Shown: positions 50,704 through 59,483, counted from the first letter of the stretch. The stretch is 64,000 bases of DNA from Urbifossiella limnaea (GCF_007747215.1 NZ_CP036273.1:3208322-3272321), one strand, 5' to 3'. Made by a program: numbers and translations. Notes: a model not told the origin generated them from the letters alone.

Positions 50704-51210
50704 TCAGAGGCCGGGGGCGGCTTCGAGCAGGTTCCACACCTCGGCCTTCGTCGTACAGGCCCGCAGCTGTTTGACGAAGTCCTCGTTCCGCATCGTCCGC
50801 ACCACGGCTTCCAGGGCGCGGAGGTGGTCGCCGGGGCGGTCCTTCGGCGACACCAGCAGCACGAACACGTACACCGGCTCGCCGTCGAGGCTGTCGAACG
50901 GCAGGCCGGCGGGGGCGATCCCGAGGGCGCCGATGAGCTTCTCGGCGGCGGCGTGGCGGGAGTGGGGGATGGCGATGTTCCGGCCGATCCCGGTCGTGCC
51001 GAGTTGCTCGCGCCGCATGACCTCCTTGACCACGTCGTCCGTGTGCTCGGGGCCGAACGCGCGGGCCGCCTGGAGCGCCCCTACCAGCTCGCGGACGACG
51101 CGCTCCTTCACCCCGGCCACGGCCGCGGCGTCCTTCGGGTTGACGTCCGCGGCGGACGTGGCGAGGGCCGGGATGATGGCGTCCGGGACGATGAAGTTCG
51201 GCAGCCGCAT
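50704..51210 (-). CDS. ptsN: PTS EIIA, fructose/nitrogen-regulatory type
   Basis: A 168-residue EIIA of the PTS_EIIA_2 fold. The phospho-His is in GRNIAIPHSRH, and the remaining fold shows VKERVVRELVGAL and EPVYVFVLLVSPKD. There is no EIIB or EIIC nearby, so it is more likely a regulatory PtsN-like protein than part of sugar uptake. The start at 51210 is chosen over one at 51255 because the latter overlaps the hpf stop and adds only Ala/Pro. Order hpf-ptsN-ptsH-ptsI recalls the hpf-ptsN linkage near rpoN in other bacteria. Confidence 0.9.
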   Translation of the reverse strand: MRLPNFIVPDAIIPALATSAADVNPKDAAAVAGVKERVVRELVGALQAARAFGPEHTDDVVKEVMRREQLGTTGIGRNIAIPHSRHAAAEKLIGALGIAPAGLPFDSLDGEPVYVFVLLVSPKDRPGDHLRALEAVVRTMRNEDFVKQLRACTTKAEVWNLLEAAPGL

Positions 51211-51251
51211 GGGGGGCTCCGGGCCGGGTGCGGGGGGCGGGGCGGCCGCGG

Positions 51252-51587
51252 TCACTTCCCACCCGCGTCGTTGTGCGACGGGTCCCGCCGGTGGTCGTGC
51301 AGCTTCTCCTTGTAGTGCTTGATCTGCTGCTTGATCTTGTCCTGCGCGAGGCCGAACGCGGCCACCACGTCGCCGTTCGCCTCGGTGGCGACGAACTCGT
51401 GCTTGTGCCCGGCGGTGGCGGTGATTTCCACCTTCACGTTGTGGGCGTGGTCCTGGTGGAGGTCCACGACGACGGCGACGGAGACGAGCCGCTCGAAGTA
51501 CTTGAGGAGGCCTTCGGCCTTCTCGCGGAGGGCGGCCTGGGTCTGGTCGTCCAGATGCCCGTGGCGGGCGGATACGGTCACCTGCAC
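51252..51587 (-). CDS. hpf: Ribosome hibernation-promoting factor, short form
   Basis: A 111-residue protein of the HPF/RaiA (S30AE) family, MQVTVSARHGHLDDQTQAAL with the basic helix DKIKQQIKHYKEKLHDHRRD. It binds the 30S decoding centre in stationary phase and inactivates or dimerises ribosomes. The long-form C-terminal dimerisation domain is absent. First gene of the hpf-ptsN-ptsH-ptsI run, 41 bp upstream of ptsN. Confidence 0.93.
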   Translation of the reverse strand: MQVTVSARHGHLDDQTQAALREKAEGLLKYFERLVSVAVVVDLHQDHAHNVKVEITATAGHKHEFVATEANGDVVAAFGLAQDKIKQQIKHYKEKLHDHRRDPSHNDAGGK

Positions 51588-51682
51588 CGGTAGAACCTCA
51601 CGTCGCGGGGAGGGCGAACCGCCCGGGCGGTCGGGCTGAACGGCCTGATTGTATCCGTGGTTGCGGCGGGGAGCAACCGGCG

Positions 51683-51763
51683 GGGACTTTGGGACGTGGA
51701 GACTGTGGGACTGGTGAAGGGTTTCCGTCCCTGTGTCCCACGGCCCCCTCGTCCCAAAGTCCC
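51683..51763. terminator. Long branched hairpin
   Basis: Perfect 14-bp outer arms (51683-51696 / 51750-51763) with an inner pairing GTGGGA / TCCCAC. It lies 4 bp past the stop of the enolase-superfamily gene (minus strand) and between it and the hpf promoter. The arms contain GGGACTTTGGGAC, similar to the motif repeated in the island. Confidence 0.65.
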
Positions 51764-51767
51764 AGGC

Positions 51768-53120
51768 TCAGCCCGCGCCCAGTCCGACGCCGTCGAGAAG
51801 TGCCGTGTTCATCGTGCCGTCGGCGACGGTGAACACGCCGGGGTAGCGGTCGTCCCACCCGGCGTTCGCGGCGGGGCAGTACTGCCGGCCGTTCGACTCG
51901 ATCGCGGCCACGCCCGGGATGTGGGCGGCGAGCCCGGCCGAGTGGATCAGCGACCGGCCGACGCACGTCAGGTCCTGGACGCAGCGGAACAGCCCCATCT
52001 CCTGCGCCGCCGCGGCCAGGAGGAGGCTTTGGGTCTGCCCCTTGCACGCCTTGAAGGCGACGCCGGTGTACCCCATCTCACGCGCCAGGTGGAGGCTCTC
52101 CAGGTCCACGAGCGACTCGTCGATGACGACGGGTTTGAGCTTCGCGGCGGCGTGCATGACGTTCTGCCGGTTCGCCTTCAGGTCGCGGGCCGTCGGCTGC
52201 TCGATGTACTGCACGCGGTCGTACCCGGCGGGCGCCTGCTCGCGCAGCCGGCGGAGGAACTCGATGAGGTACTCGACCGTCTGGCAGCGCTCGTTGAAGT
52301 CGAGGGAGTAGAACCACGTCGCCACGCCGCGGGCGCCGTTCACCTCCTCGGCCACGGCGTTCACGCGCACGACGCGCTCGACGTCCCAGCCCAGGTCGTC
52401 GCCGTTCAGCTTCACCTTCAGGTGGGTGAGGCCGTCGCGGGCGATCCACTCGCCGAGGGTTTCGGGCAGGCCGTCGCCGACGGGGGCTTTCACGTCCGCC
52501 GAGGTGAGCGGGTCGAGCGCCCCGACGAGGTGGTACAGCGGCAGCTTCGCCTTCGGAGCCGGCAGCACGTAGCGGTCGAGGGTGCGGCCGGCGAAGTCGG
52601 CGCCGAGGTAGTGGCCGAGGTCGGCGGTGAGGTAGTCGGGGCCGTAGCACTGGTAGACGCTGCGGCCGAGGAGCTTGCCGTAGCCGTCGTGGAGCGCGGC
52701 GTCGAACGGGCTCGCGGCGACGAGCGCGGCCAGCACGGGGATCGGTTCCCCGAGGCCGAGGCGCTCGCCGGTGGGGCCGAGGTGCGCGAGGAACTGCGGT
52801 TCCAGGGCGTGCCCGAGTTCGACCGGGTGGCCGTAGCCGGCGTGTGCCGCGGTGGTGTCACGGAAGGCGGCGACCAGCGCCGTCATGGCACCGAGGGTCT
52901 GATCATACCCGAGTGTGCGCGACGGGAAGGCCCAGACGTTGCTCAGCGGCATCGAGCCGACGCCCTCGGCACGCCGGCCCTGCCGGTCTTCGACCGTCAC
53001 GCGGGCGGTGAGGACGGTGGCCTTGTCCAGCGCGACGCCGCCGAACTTGATGGGCGTGCGGTACTGGTAGTCGTCGGTGGTGTACGACACTTCGGCGACG
53101 CGCACGTCGGTGGGCTTCAC
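51768..53120 (-). CDS. Enolase-superfamily (mandelate racemase/muconate lactonizing-like) enzyme
   Basis: A 450-residue enzyme. After an N-terminal capping domain (about 1-160) the barrel shows the superfamily base pattern: LTHLKVKLNG with KxK (about 235), then the metal acids in SLDFNE, YIEQPT and VIDESL, and the second base region AFKACKGQTQ (about 355). It would abstract a proton alpha to a carboxylate. It is longer than usual and the substrate cannot be assigned; o-succinylbenzoate synthase-like or sugar-acid activity are both possible. It is followed by a long hairpin and lies downstream of efp on the same strand. Confidence 0.8.
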   Translation of the reverse strand: MKPTDVRVAEVSYTTDDYQYRTPIKFGGVALDKATVLTARVTVEDRQGRRAEGVGSMPLSNVWAFPSRTLGYDQTLGAMTALVAAFRDTTAAHAGYGHPVELGHALEPQFLAHLGPTGERLGLGEPIPVLAALVAASPFDAALHDGYGKLLGRSVYQCYGPDYLTADLGHYLGADFAGRTLDRYVLPAPKAKLPLYHLVGALDPLTSADVKAPVGDGLPETLGEWIARDGLTHLKVKLNGDDLGWDVERVVRVNAVAEEVNGARGVATWFYSLDFNERCQTVEYLIEFLRRLREQAPAGYDRVQYIEQPTARDLKANRQNVMHAAAKLKPVVIDESLVDLESLHLAREMGYTGVAFKACKGQTQSLLLAAAAQEMGLFRCVQDLTCVGRSLIHSAGLAAHIPGVAAIESNGRQYCPAANAGWDDRYPGVFTVADGTMNTALLDGVGLGAG

Positions 53121-53144
53121 GGCGGGCTCCTCGGCGCGCGGAAA

Positions 53145-53170
53145 AGCCCACCGGCCACGGCCGGTGGGCT
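53145..53170 (-). terminator. Terminator after the EF-P-like gene
   Basis: A perfect 12-bp stem (53145-53156 / 53159-53170) with a 2-nt loop, followed on the minus strand by CTTTTCC, 10 bp after the stop. Confidence 0.85.
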
Positions 53171-53180
53171 CGGGGTCCGG

Positions 53181-53759
53181 CTACTTCCCTTCCTTCGCCG
53201 CCCGCTTGAGGTACTTGCCGTCCTCCGTCTGGATGACGATCTGCTCACCCACGGCGATGAACGACGGCACCTGTACGACGACGCCGGTCTCCAGCGTCGC
53301 CGCCTTCGTCTGGGCGGCGGCGGTGGCGCCCTTGATGCCGGGCTCCGTTTCCGTCACCTTCAGCGTGACCGTCTGCGGCAACTCCATCGACAGCGCCTTG
53401 CCGTCGTAGAAGGTGATCTTCACCGGGTCGTTCTCGCGGAGGTACTTCATCATGTCGCCGACCATGTCGGCGCCGAGGTTGACCGGCTCGAACGTCTCGC
53501 CGTCCACGAACACGTACTCGTCGCCGTCCTTGTACGAGTAGTTGAAGTCCTTCGTGTCGAGGTACACAACCTCACCCTTGTCGTCCGGGTGGACGCGCTC
53601 GTCGGTGATGCTCCCGGTGGTCAGGTTCTTCATCTTGAGGTACAAGATGGCCCGCCAGTTCCCGGGCGTGTTGAGGTCGCGGTCGAGGACGTAGAACAGG
53701 GTGCCGCCCATGTTCAGCACCATGCCCTTGCGGACATCGATCATCTTCACGGCTGCCAT
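53181..53759 (-). CDS. EF-P-like translation factor of EfpL/YeiP type
   Basis: A 192-residue three-domain EF-P fold that rescues ribosomes stalled at proline motifs. The overall sequence resembles E. coli YeiP/EfpL more than EF-P: KGMVLNMGG, DRDLNTPGNWRAILYLKM, FNYSYKDGDEYVFVD, LELPQTV-type (MELPQTVTLKVTETEPGIKG) and VVVQVPSFI. The tip loop reads TPGNWRA where EF-P has KPGKGQA, so the modified Lys34 is absent and an Arg is present nearby, as in EfpL. Transcribed in the same direction as the enolase-superfamily gene, separated by a terminator. Confidence 0.88.
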   Translation of the reverse strand: MAAVKMIDVRKGMVLNMGGTLFYVLDRDLNTPGNWRAILYLKMKNLTTGSITDERVHPDDKGEVVYLDTKDFNYSYKDGDEYVFVDGETFEPVNLGADMVGDMMKYLRENDPVKITFYDGKALSMELPQTVTLKVTETEPGIKGATAAAQTKAATLETGVVVQVPSFIAVGEQIVIQTEDGKYLKRAAKEGK

Positions 53760-53898
53760 CGGAACTCTCCGCGGTGCGAGCCGCGCGGGCTCGGACGGGG
53801 GACACGGTCGTGGCTGTTGGTTTATCGGATCCGCCCGCGGCGGAGTAGGGTGCGGTCCCTACACTCACCGCATCCCACCGACCCCGCGAGAGCCTCCG

Positions 53899-55884
53899 AT
53901 GTTCGCGCGCGCCTTCCCCGCCGCCCTCCTGGCGGCGCTCGTCGCCCTCCCCGCCGCCGCCGACGGCCCGGCCGACAACATCCCGGACAACGTCCGCCCC
54001 GTCCCGCCGAAGGGGATCGACCTGCCGCCGGCCGACGACGCCGAGCTGCGGAAGGGGCTCGCCGAGCTGCAAGGGCTCATCAAGGACATCGGTAGGCACC
54101 CGCTGCTCGCCGATGTCGCGATTTACGAGAAGGCCGTGCGGTACGCCGTCGAGTACAAGGAAGTGTTCGACCCGAAGGGCATCCCGGCGGTGAAGAACGT
54201 CCTGAAGGCCGGGCTGGAGCGCGCCCGGCTGCTGAAGGACGGCAAGCACCCGTGGACGACGCAGACCGGCTACGTGGTCCGCGGCTACTTCTCGAAGATC
54301 GACGGCTCCGCGCAGCCCTACGGGCTGCACGTCCCGGCCAACTACCAGTTCGTCGGGAATGCCGATCACCGGCTCGACTTCTGGTGGCACGGCCGAGGCG
54401 AGACGCTGAGCGAAGTGAACTTCCTGGCCGTCACGCAGAACGCGGGCGGCATCATCCCGGCGCCCGGGGCATTCATCCTGGCCCCCTACGGCCGCTACTG
54501 CAACGCCAACAAGTTCGCCGGCGAGATCGACACGTTCGAGTGCCTCGCCCACGTCTCGAACCACTACCGCATCGACTGGTCGCGGCTCGTCGCCCGCGGG
54601 TTCAGCATGGGCGGTGCGGCGTGCTGGCAGTACGCCGTCCACTTCCCGACCCTGTGGTGCGCCGCCGCCCCCGGGGCCGGCTTCAGCGAGACGCCCGAGT
54701 TCCTCAACAACTTCCAGGGCGAAAAGGTCCAGCCGAAGTGGTACGAGCAGAAGCTGTGGCGGATGTACAACGCCACCGACTACGCGCAGAACATCTTCAA
54801 CGTGCCGACGGTCGCGTACAGCGGCGAGATCGACAAGCAGAAGCAGGCCGCCGACGTGATGGCCCGCGAGATGAAGAAGGTGGGCCTGGAACTGACCCAC
54901 GTCGTCGGCCCGAAGACGGCCCACAGCTACGAGAAGGCGGCGAAGGAGGAGGTAAACAAGCGGATCGACGCGGTCGTGGCGAAGGGGCTGCCGAAACAGC
55001 GTGACGAGATCCGGTTCACGACGTACACGCTGAGCTACAACCAGTGCGACCCGATCCTGCTGGACGGGCTCGTCAAGCACTGGGAGCCGGCGACCGTGCG
55101 GGCGACGATGAAGGACGGCGCGTACGACATCACCACGACCGGCGTCACGGCGTTCACGCTGCGGAGCCGCGCCCGCGACGTGAAGGTGACGGTCAACGGG
55201 AAGGTCGTCCTGGACCAGAAGGGGCTTCCCGACGTGGGCCGCCCGAACGAGTTCCGCTTTACCGACGTCGCGGGGGGGCCGGCAGTCGGCGCGGCACCCG
55301 CGTCGGGGCTGGCGAAGACCCCCGGGCTGCAGGGGCCGATCGACGACGCCTTCCTGAGCCGCTTCGTGATGGTGCGGCCGACTGGCAAGGCGCTGAACGA
55401 GAAGGTCGGCGCCTGGGCCGACGCCGAGATGAAACACGCCGTCACGCACTGGCGGAAGCACTTCCGCGGCGACGCACCTGTGACCGACGACACGAAGTTG
55501 ACCGACGAGCAGATCAAGAACGCCAACCTCGTCCTGTGGGGCGACCCGAACAGCAACGCGGTGTTGGCGAAGATCGCCGACAAGCTGCCGGTGAAGTGGA
55601 CGGCCGCGGGTGTGACGGTCGGCGACAAGACGTACCCGGCGGGGACGCACGTGCCGGTGCTGATCTACCCGAACCCGCTGAACCCGACGAAGTACGTGGT
55701 GCTCAACAGCGGGTTCACGTTCCGCGAGTACGCGTACCTCAACAACGCCCGCCAGGTGCCGATGCTGCCGGACTACGCGGTCGTGGACATCACGACGCCG
55801 CCGAACAGCCGCTACCCGGGGAACGTCGTGCGGGCCGGGTTCTTCGGCGAGAAGTGGGAGCTGCTGGCGAACGACGGGCGATAG
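53899..55884 (+). CDS. Secreted prolyl-oligopeptidase-like alpha/beta hydrolase
   Basis: A 661-residue exported protein. Signal peptide to about residue 21 (FARAFPAALLAALVALPAAA). The hydrolase domain (about 130-360) has HGRGE for the oxyanion strand and the nucleophile elbow ARGFSMGGAA (Ser at about 235), with His in KTAHSYEKA (about 345). The C-terminal 280 residues form a beta-rich region and an additional domain (KLTDEQIKNANLVLWGDPN) seen in planctomycete esterase/peptidase fusions. Substrate unknown. The stop is followed by a 27-bp perfect hairpin. Confidence 0.8.
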   Translation: MFARAFPAALLAALVALPAAADGPADNIPDNVRPVPPKGIDLPPADDAELRKGLAELQGLIKDIGRHPLLADVAIYEKAVRYAVEYKEVFDPKGIPAVKNVLKAGLERARLLKDGKHPWTTQTGYVVRGYFSKIDGSAQPYGLHVPANYQFVGNADHRLDFWWHGRGETLSEVNFLAVTQNAGGIIPAPGAFILAPYGRYCNANKFAGEIDTFECLAHVSNHYRIDWSRLVARGFSMGGAACWQYAVHFPTLWCAAAPGAGFSETPEFLNNFQGEKVQPKWYEQKLWRMYNATDYAQNIFNVPTVAYSGEIDKQKQAADVMAREMKKVGLELTHVVGPKTAHSYEKAAKEEVNKRIDAVVAKGLPKQRDEIRFTTYTLSYNQCDPILLDGLVKHWEPATVRATMKDGAYDITTTGVTAFTLRSRARDVKVTVNGKVVLDQKGLPDVGRPNEFRFTDVAGGPAVGAAPASGLAKTPGLQGPIDDAFLSRFVMVRPTGKALNEKVGAWADAEMKHAVTHWRKHFRGDAPVTDDTKLTDEQIKNANLVLWGDPNSNAVLAKIADKLPVKWTAAGVTVGDKTYPAGTHVPVLIYPNPLNPTKYVVLNSGFTFREYAYLNNARQVPMLPDYAVVDITTPPNSRYPGNVVRAGFFGEKWELLANDGR

Positions 55885-55892
55885 ACGCCATC

Positions 55893-55973
55893 GAGCGGGG
55901 TCGCGTCAGCGCCCCGTGCGTACCCGAGACTGGACGTACTGCGTAAGCACGGGGCGCTGACGCGACCCCGCTC
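55893..55973. terminator. 27-bp perfect hairpin between two hydrolase genes
   Basis: Arms 55893-55919 and 55947-55973 are fully complementary over 27 bp with a 27-nt loop. It lies 9 bp after one stop and 13 bp before the next start. A strong terminator or RNA stabiliser; no T tract. Confidence 0.7.
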
Positions 55974-55986
55974 GGCGGGTGATCCG

Positions 55987-57744
55987 ATGCGCCGCGTCAC
56001 GCTCCTGATCGTTCTGACCCTGCTCGTCGTCGTAGTCGCGACTAGCGTCTGGTACTTCACCCGCCGCGGCCCCGCGCCCAACGGCCTCGTCCCCGACGGC
56101 ACCCCGACTGGCCCCGGCCGGCTCGTCGTCGTCGTCGTGTTCGACCAGTTCCGCGGCGACTACCTCGCCCACTGGGCCGAGCACTTCGGCCCCGACGGGT
56201 TCGCCCGCCTCCAGCGCGAGGGCGTGTGGTACGCCGACGCCCACTTCCCCTACGCCTGCACGTCCACCGGGCCGGGTCACGCCAGCATCGCCACCGGTGC
56301 TCCGCCGTCGGCACACGGCGTCGTCGAGAACGACTGGTACGACCGGAAGGCCGCCGCCCGCGTTTACTGCGCCCAGCCCGACCGCGCCCACGACCGTGTC
56401 CCGCCGCTGCTCGTCGGCGGGCAGCCGGCGCGCGGCAGCGGCCTCGGCTTCGGCCCCGACCGCGTCATGGTCGAAACCCTCGCCGACCGCCTGCGCGTCG
56501 CCACCGGCGGCAAGGGGCGGGTCGTCGTGCTCTCGATCAAGGACCGCTCGGCCGCGATGCTGGGCGGCAAACAGCCGGACGCCGCCTACTGCTTCGACAC
56601 GCGCGACGGCCGCTTCCACACCGGCAGCAACTACCGGCCACAGCCGCACCCGTGGGTCGAGGAGTTCAACGCCTCCGGTACCGCGACCCGGTGGGTCGGC
56701 AAGACGTGGGAGCGGCTGCGCCCCGACCTGAACTACGACGCGCTCGCCGGCAAGGACGACGCCCCCGGCGAGGGGTACGGGGCGAAGCAGGGGCGTAAGT
56801 TCCCGCACCCGATGAGCGACGAGGAGGCCGCCGGCCCGCGCTACTTCGCCTCGGTGGAAACGTCGCCGTTCGGCAACGAGCTGCTGCTCGAACTGGCGAA
56901 GCAGGCCGTGACCGCGGAGAAACTCGGCAACGGCGAAGCGGCCGACCTGCTGTGCCTGAGCTTCTCGTCGAACGACCTCGTGGGCCACCAGTGGGGGCCG
57001 GACTCGCACGAGGTGCTGGACATCACGCTCCGCTCCGACCGGCTCATGGCCGACCTGCTCACGTTCCTCGACACCACGGTCGGTAAGGGCCGGCACACGG
57101 TCGTCGTGACCGCCGACCACGGCATCTGCCCGATCCCGGAGGGGAAGAGGCTGCAACGGGCGGAGCGGCTGTCGGTGAACGCACTGCTGCCGGGGCTGCC
57201 CGCGGCGCTGGACGAGGTGTTCGGCCCCGCCCCGACCGGCCTCACGCGCTGGCTCGAACTCGACGGCAAGGACGCGCAACAGGTGTGGCCGTGGGTGTAC
57301 CTCAACCACGCGGCGATCCGCGCCCGCGGGGCGGACCTGGACAAGGTGGCCGACTTCGCCGCGCAGTGGCTCGGCAACCGCCACAACTCGCAGCTGGTGG
57401 CCTTCACCCGCAAGCAGATCGAGACGGGCACGCTGCCGCCCGGCGCCGGCCCCGAGTTGCGACCGCTGCTGGAGCAGGTGAAGCTCGCGTACCACGCCGA
57501 CCGCTGCGGCGACATCATCGTGATCCCGCAGCCCGGCGTGCTGGTGACGGGCTACGCCGAGGGGACGAGCCACGGCAGCCCGCACCCGTACGACACGCAC
57601 GTGCCGGTGCTCGCCGCGGGGCAGGGGGTTCCGGCGCTCGGGAAACAAGACCGGCGGGCGTCGGCGCTGCTAGTGGCGCCGATCGCAGCGAAGGCGCTGG
57701 GCATCTCCCCACCCGAAGCCGCGCGAGAACCTCTGACGTGGTGA
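55987..57744 (+). CDS. Alkaline phosphatase/phosphodiesterase (PafA/NPP-like), membrane-anchored
   Basis: A 585-residue enzyme with an N-terminal membrane anchor (about 4-24, LLIVLTLLVVVVATSVWYF). Metal and active-site motifs of the alkaline phosphatase superfamily are present: Asp in VVVFDQFRGDY, the nucleophile Thr in TSTGPGHASIATG (about 95), SFSSNDLVGHQWGPDS with Asp and His, VTADHG, and His in SHGSPHPYDTHVPV. The spacing is closest to PafA-like phosphatases that hydrolyse phosphate mono- or diesters in the periplasm. The gene is followed by an 82-bp palindrome. Confidence 0.9.
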   Translation: MRRVTLLIVLTLLVVVVATSVWYFTRRGPAPNGLVPDGTPTGPGRLVVVVVFDQFRGDYLAHWAEHFGPDGFARLQREGVWYADAHFPYACTSTGPGHASIATGAPPSAHGVVENDWYDRKAAARVYCAQPDRAHDRVPPLLVGGQPARGSGLGFGPDRVMVETLADRLRVATGGKGRVVVLSIKDRSAAMLGGKQPDAAYCFDTRDGRFHTGSNYRPQPHPWVEEFNASGTATRWVGKTWERLRPDLNYDALAGKDDAPGEGYGAKQGRKFPHPMSDEEAAGPRYFASVETSPFGNELLLELAKQAVTAEKLGNGEAADLLCLSFSSNDLVGHQWGPDSHEVLDITLRSDRLMADLLTFLDTTVGKGRHTVVVTADHGICPIPEGKRLQRAERLSVNALLPGLPAALDEVFGPAPTGLTRWLELDGKDAQQVWPWVYLNHAAIRARGADLDKVADFAAQWLGNRHNSQLVAFTRKQIETGTLPPGAGPELRPLLEQVKLAYHADRCGDIIVIPQPGVLVTGYAEGTSHGSPHPYDTHVPVLAAGQGVPALGKQDRRASALLVAPIAAKALGISPPEAAREPLTW

Positions 57745-57756
57745 CTGGCCCGGAAT

Positions 57757-57838
57757 GACCAATTCCCAATGACCCACCAATGACCAAGGAATTCCCGCGG
57801 GAATTCCTTGGTCATTGGTGGGTCATTGGGAATTGGTC
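57757..57838. repeat. 82-bp perfect palindrome
   Basis: Positions 57757-57797 and 57798-57838 are exact reverse complements (41 + 41) with no loop, centred on CCCGCGGG. Each arm contains AATGACC motifs and is AT-richer than the genome. The right end touches an IS66 fragment. It lies 12 bp after the phosphatase stop. Confidence 0.95.
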
Positions 57839-58053
57839 CCTCGGTAACCCTTCAGCCTCCTGAACTGGCTTTCTCCGGCAGCGGTGGCAGCGCGTCCCGG
57901 TGGTGGCGTAGGCCCGCAGGGCGTCGAGGATCGTTTGCAGCGGGTCCAGGCCCCGGTTCTTCCGGGTCCGGCACACGCTCATCCGGACGCCCCGCGTCGC
58001 CGCCCCCCGCGCGCCCTTGCTCCCGTAACTCGCCTTCCGCATCCGCACCGCCG
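57836..58053 (-). pseudogene. IS66 transposase fragment
   Basis: A 218-bp stretch about 97% identical to 61130-61345, the C-terminal end of the nearby IS66 transposase (VRMRKASYGSKGARGAATRG, LDPLQTILDALRAYATTGT). Compared with that copy it has 2 extra bases that break the final codons but retains a base that the other has lost. It begins at GTCCCTCGGTAACCC next to the palindrome and ends where a 28-bp CCGG-rich palindrome (58055-58082) starts. A remnant only. Confidence 0.88.
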
Positions 58054-58112
58054 TCCGCGGCCGGCCGGCCGGCCGGCCGCGGTCGGCGGCGTGATCCATC
58101 GACCACGCTCCC

Positions 58113-59483
58113 CTACTGCCGGAGGTCCACGCACACGACCTCGCGGTCGTTCCGCACGAACATGCACTTGTTCGCGTAGGCCGGGTGGACCCACACGACC
58201 TTCCGCCCGGCGCCGGCCATCGTGTTCGTCGGCTCGATCACGTTCGCCCGGTCGATCTCCGCATAGCCGGCCTTCGTCAGTTTGGCGATGATCAGGTCGC
58301 CCTGCTCGTTGAACAGGAAGTAGCGGCCACCCTGCGGCGTCAGGAAGGCGTTGCTCCACCGCTCGCTCCCGGCCGGCTCGTCGCTCGCCGCCACCTTCGC
58401 CGGGGTCCGCTTGCCGCGGGTCGCCTGCATCGTCTCCCACAGCCGCTTGCCGCTCGGAACGTCCAGGCCGCGGAGTTGGCCGTAGCTGCACACGCCGTAC
58501 GCGGTGTCGCCGTCGATCACGGGCGTCGGCATGATCGAGCTCAGGTCCGTCGTCTGGCTCGCCGCCTCGCCCTTCGTCTTGCTCTTCCACACCACGTCGG
58601 CCTTGTCCGCGCCCACCTTCAGGAACATCGACCCGTTGTAGAACGACGTGACGAACAGCCCGTCGGTGCCGACCTTCCGCGCCATCGGGGCGGTGAGGGC
58701 GAACTTCACGTCGAAGTCCTGCTTCCACAGCCGCTTCCCGGTCGCGGGTTCGAGCCCGACGACGGCCTTGCTGTGCCAGACGACGATCTGCCGCTTGCCG
58801 CCGAACTCGTGGGCCACCGGAGCGCTGTAGCCGAAGTCGCCGGCAGTGCTCTGAGACGCCCAGACCTCCTTGCCGGTGTGCTTGTCGAAGGCGATCACCA
58901 TGCGGTCGTTCGTCCCGCCGACGAGGCAGACGAGCCGGTCGCCGTCGATGAGCGGGTGGGCGGCGTGCCCCCAGATCTGGGTGCCGGCCCCGTAGTCGCG
59001 GATGAAGTTCTTGGCCCACACCAGCTTCCCGGTCGCGGCGTCGAGGCAGCGGAGGTCGCCCATCGCCCCGAGGGCGTAGACCTTCCCGCCGTCCACCGTG
59101 GCGTTGGCCCGCGGCCCGCCGGGGTAGCCGATCCGGTACTCGACCGGGTAGGCGTCGGCCCACAGCTCCTTGCCGGTGGCGGCGTCGCGGCAGACCAGGC
59201 GCTCCTCGCCGCGGAACTCGCCCTTGGCGAATCCGCCGTCCGGTAGCTTGTCCTTCGGCATGAAGTCGGGGACGTAGACCTTCCCGGCCGCCACCGACGG
59301 CCCCGAGTAGCCCGGCCCGCACGGCTGCCGCCACAGCACCTTCGGCCCGCCGGCGGGGAACTTGTCGAGGACGCCGTCCTCGCGCCAGACGCCGTCGCGC
59401 TGCGGCCCCATCCACTGCGGCCAGTCGTCGGCGCGGGCGGCGGTCGCGGCGGCGGCCGCGACGAGAACGAGTGCGTAGCGCAT
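58113..59483 (-). CDS. Secreted PQQ-type beta-propeller protein
   Basis: A 456-residue exported protein. Signal peptide to about residue 18, then WPQWMGPQRDGVWREDGVL, the usual opening of PQQ-like/quinoprotein beta-propeller proteins in planctomycetes. Repeats of the LVCRDAATGKELW, LRCLDAATGKLVW, VIAFDKHTGKEVW and VVGLEPATGKRLW type form the blades. It lacks the dehydrogenase calcium/PQQ residues I would expect, so a binding or scaffold role is more likely than catalysis. It lies 152 bp from the divergent ffh. Confidence 0.85.
   Translation of the reverse strand: MRYALVLVAAAAATAARADDWPQWMGPQRDGVWREDGVLDKFPAGGPKVLWRQPCGPGYSGPSVAAGKVYVPDFMPKDKLPDGGFAKGEFRGEERLVCRDAATGKELWADAYPVEYRIGYPGGPRANATVDGGKVYALGAMGDLRCLDAATGKLVWAKNFIRDYGAGTQIWGHAAHPLIDGDRLVCLVGGTNDRMVIAFDKHTGKEVWASQSTAGDFGYSAPVAHEFGGKRQIVVWHSKAVVGLEPATGKRLWKQDFDVKFALTAPMARKVGTDGLFVTSFYNGSMFLKVGADKADVVWKSKTKGEAASQTTDLSSIMPTPVIDGDTAYGVCSYGQLRGLDVPSGKRLWETMQATRGKRTPAKVAASDEPAGSERWSNAFLTPQGGRYFLFNEQGDLIIAKLTKAGYAEIDRANVIEPTNTMAGAGRKVVWVHPAYANKCMFVRNDREVVCVDLRQ

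Noticed and set aside
58055-58082. 28-bp CCGG-rich palindrome as a protein-binding site
   Set aside because: It is a simple GGCC repeat in very GC-rich DNA and needs no special explanation.
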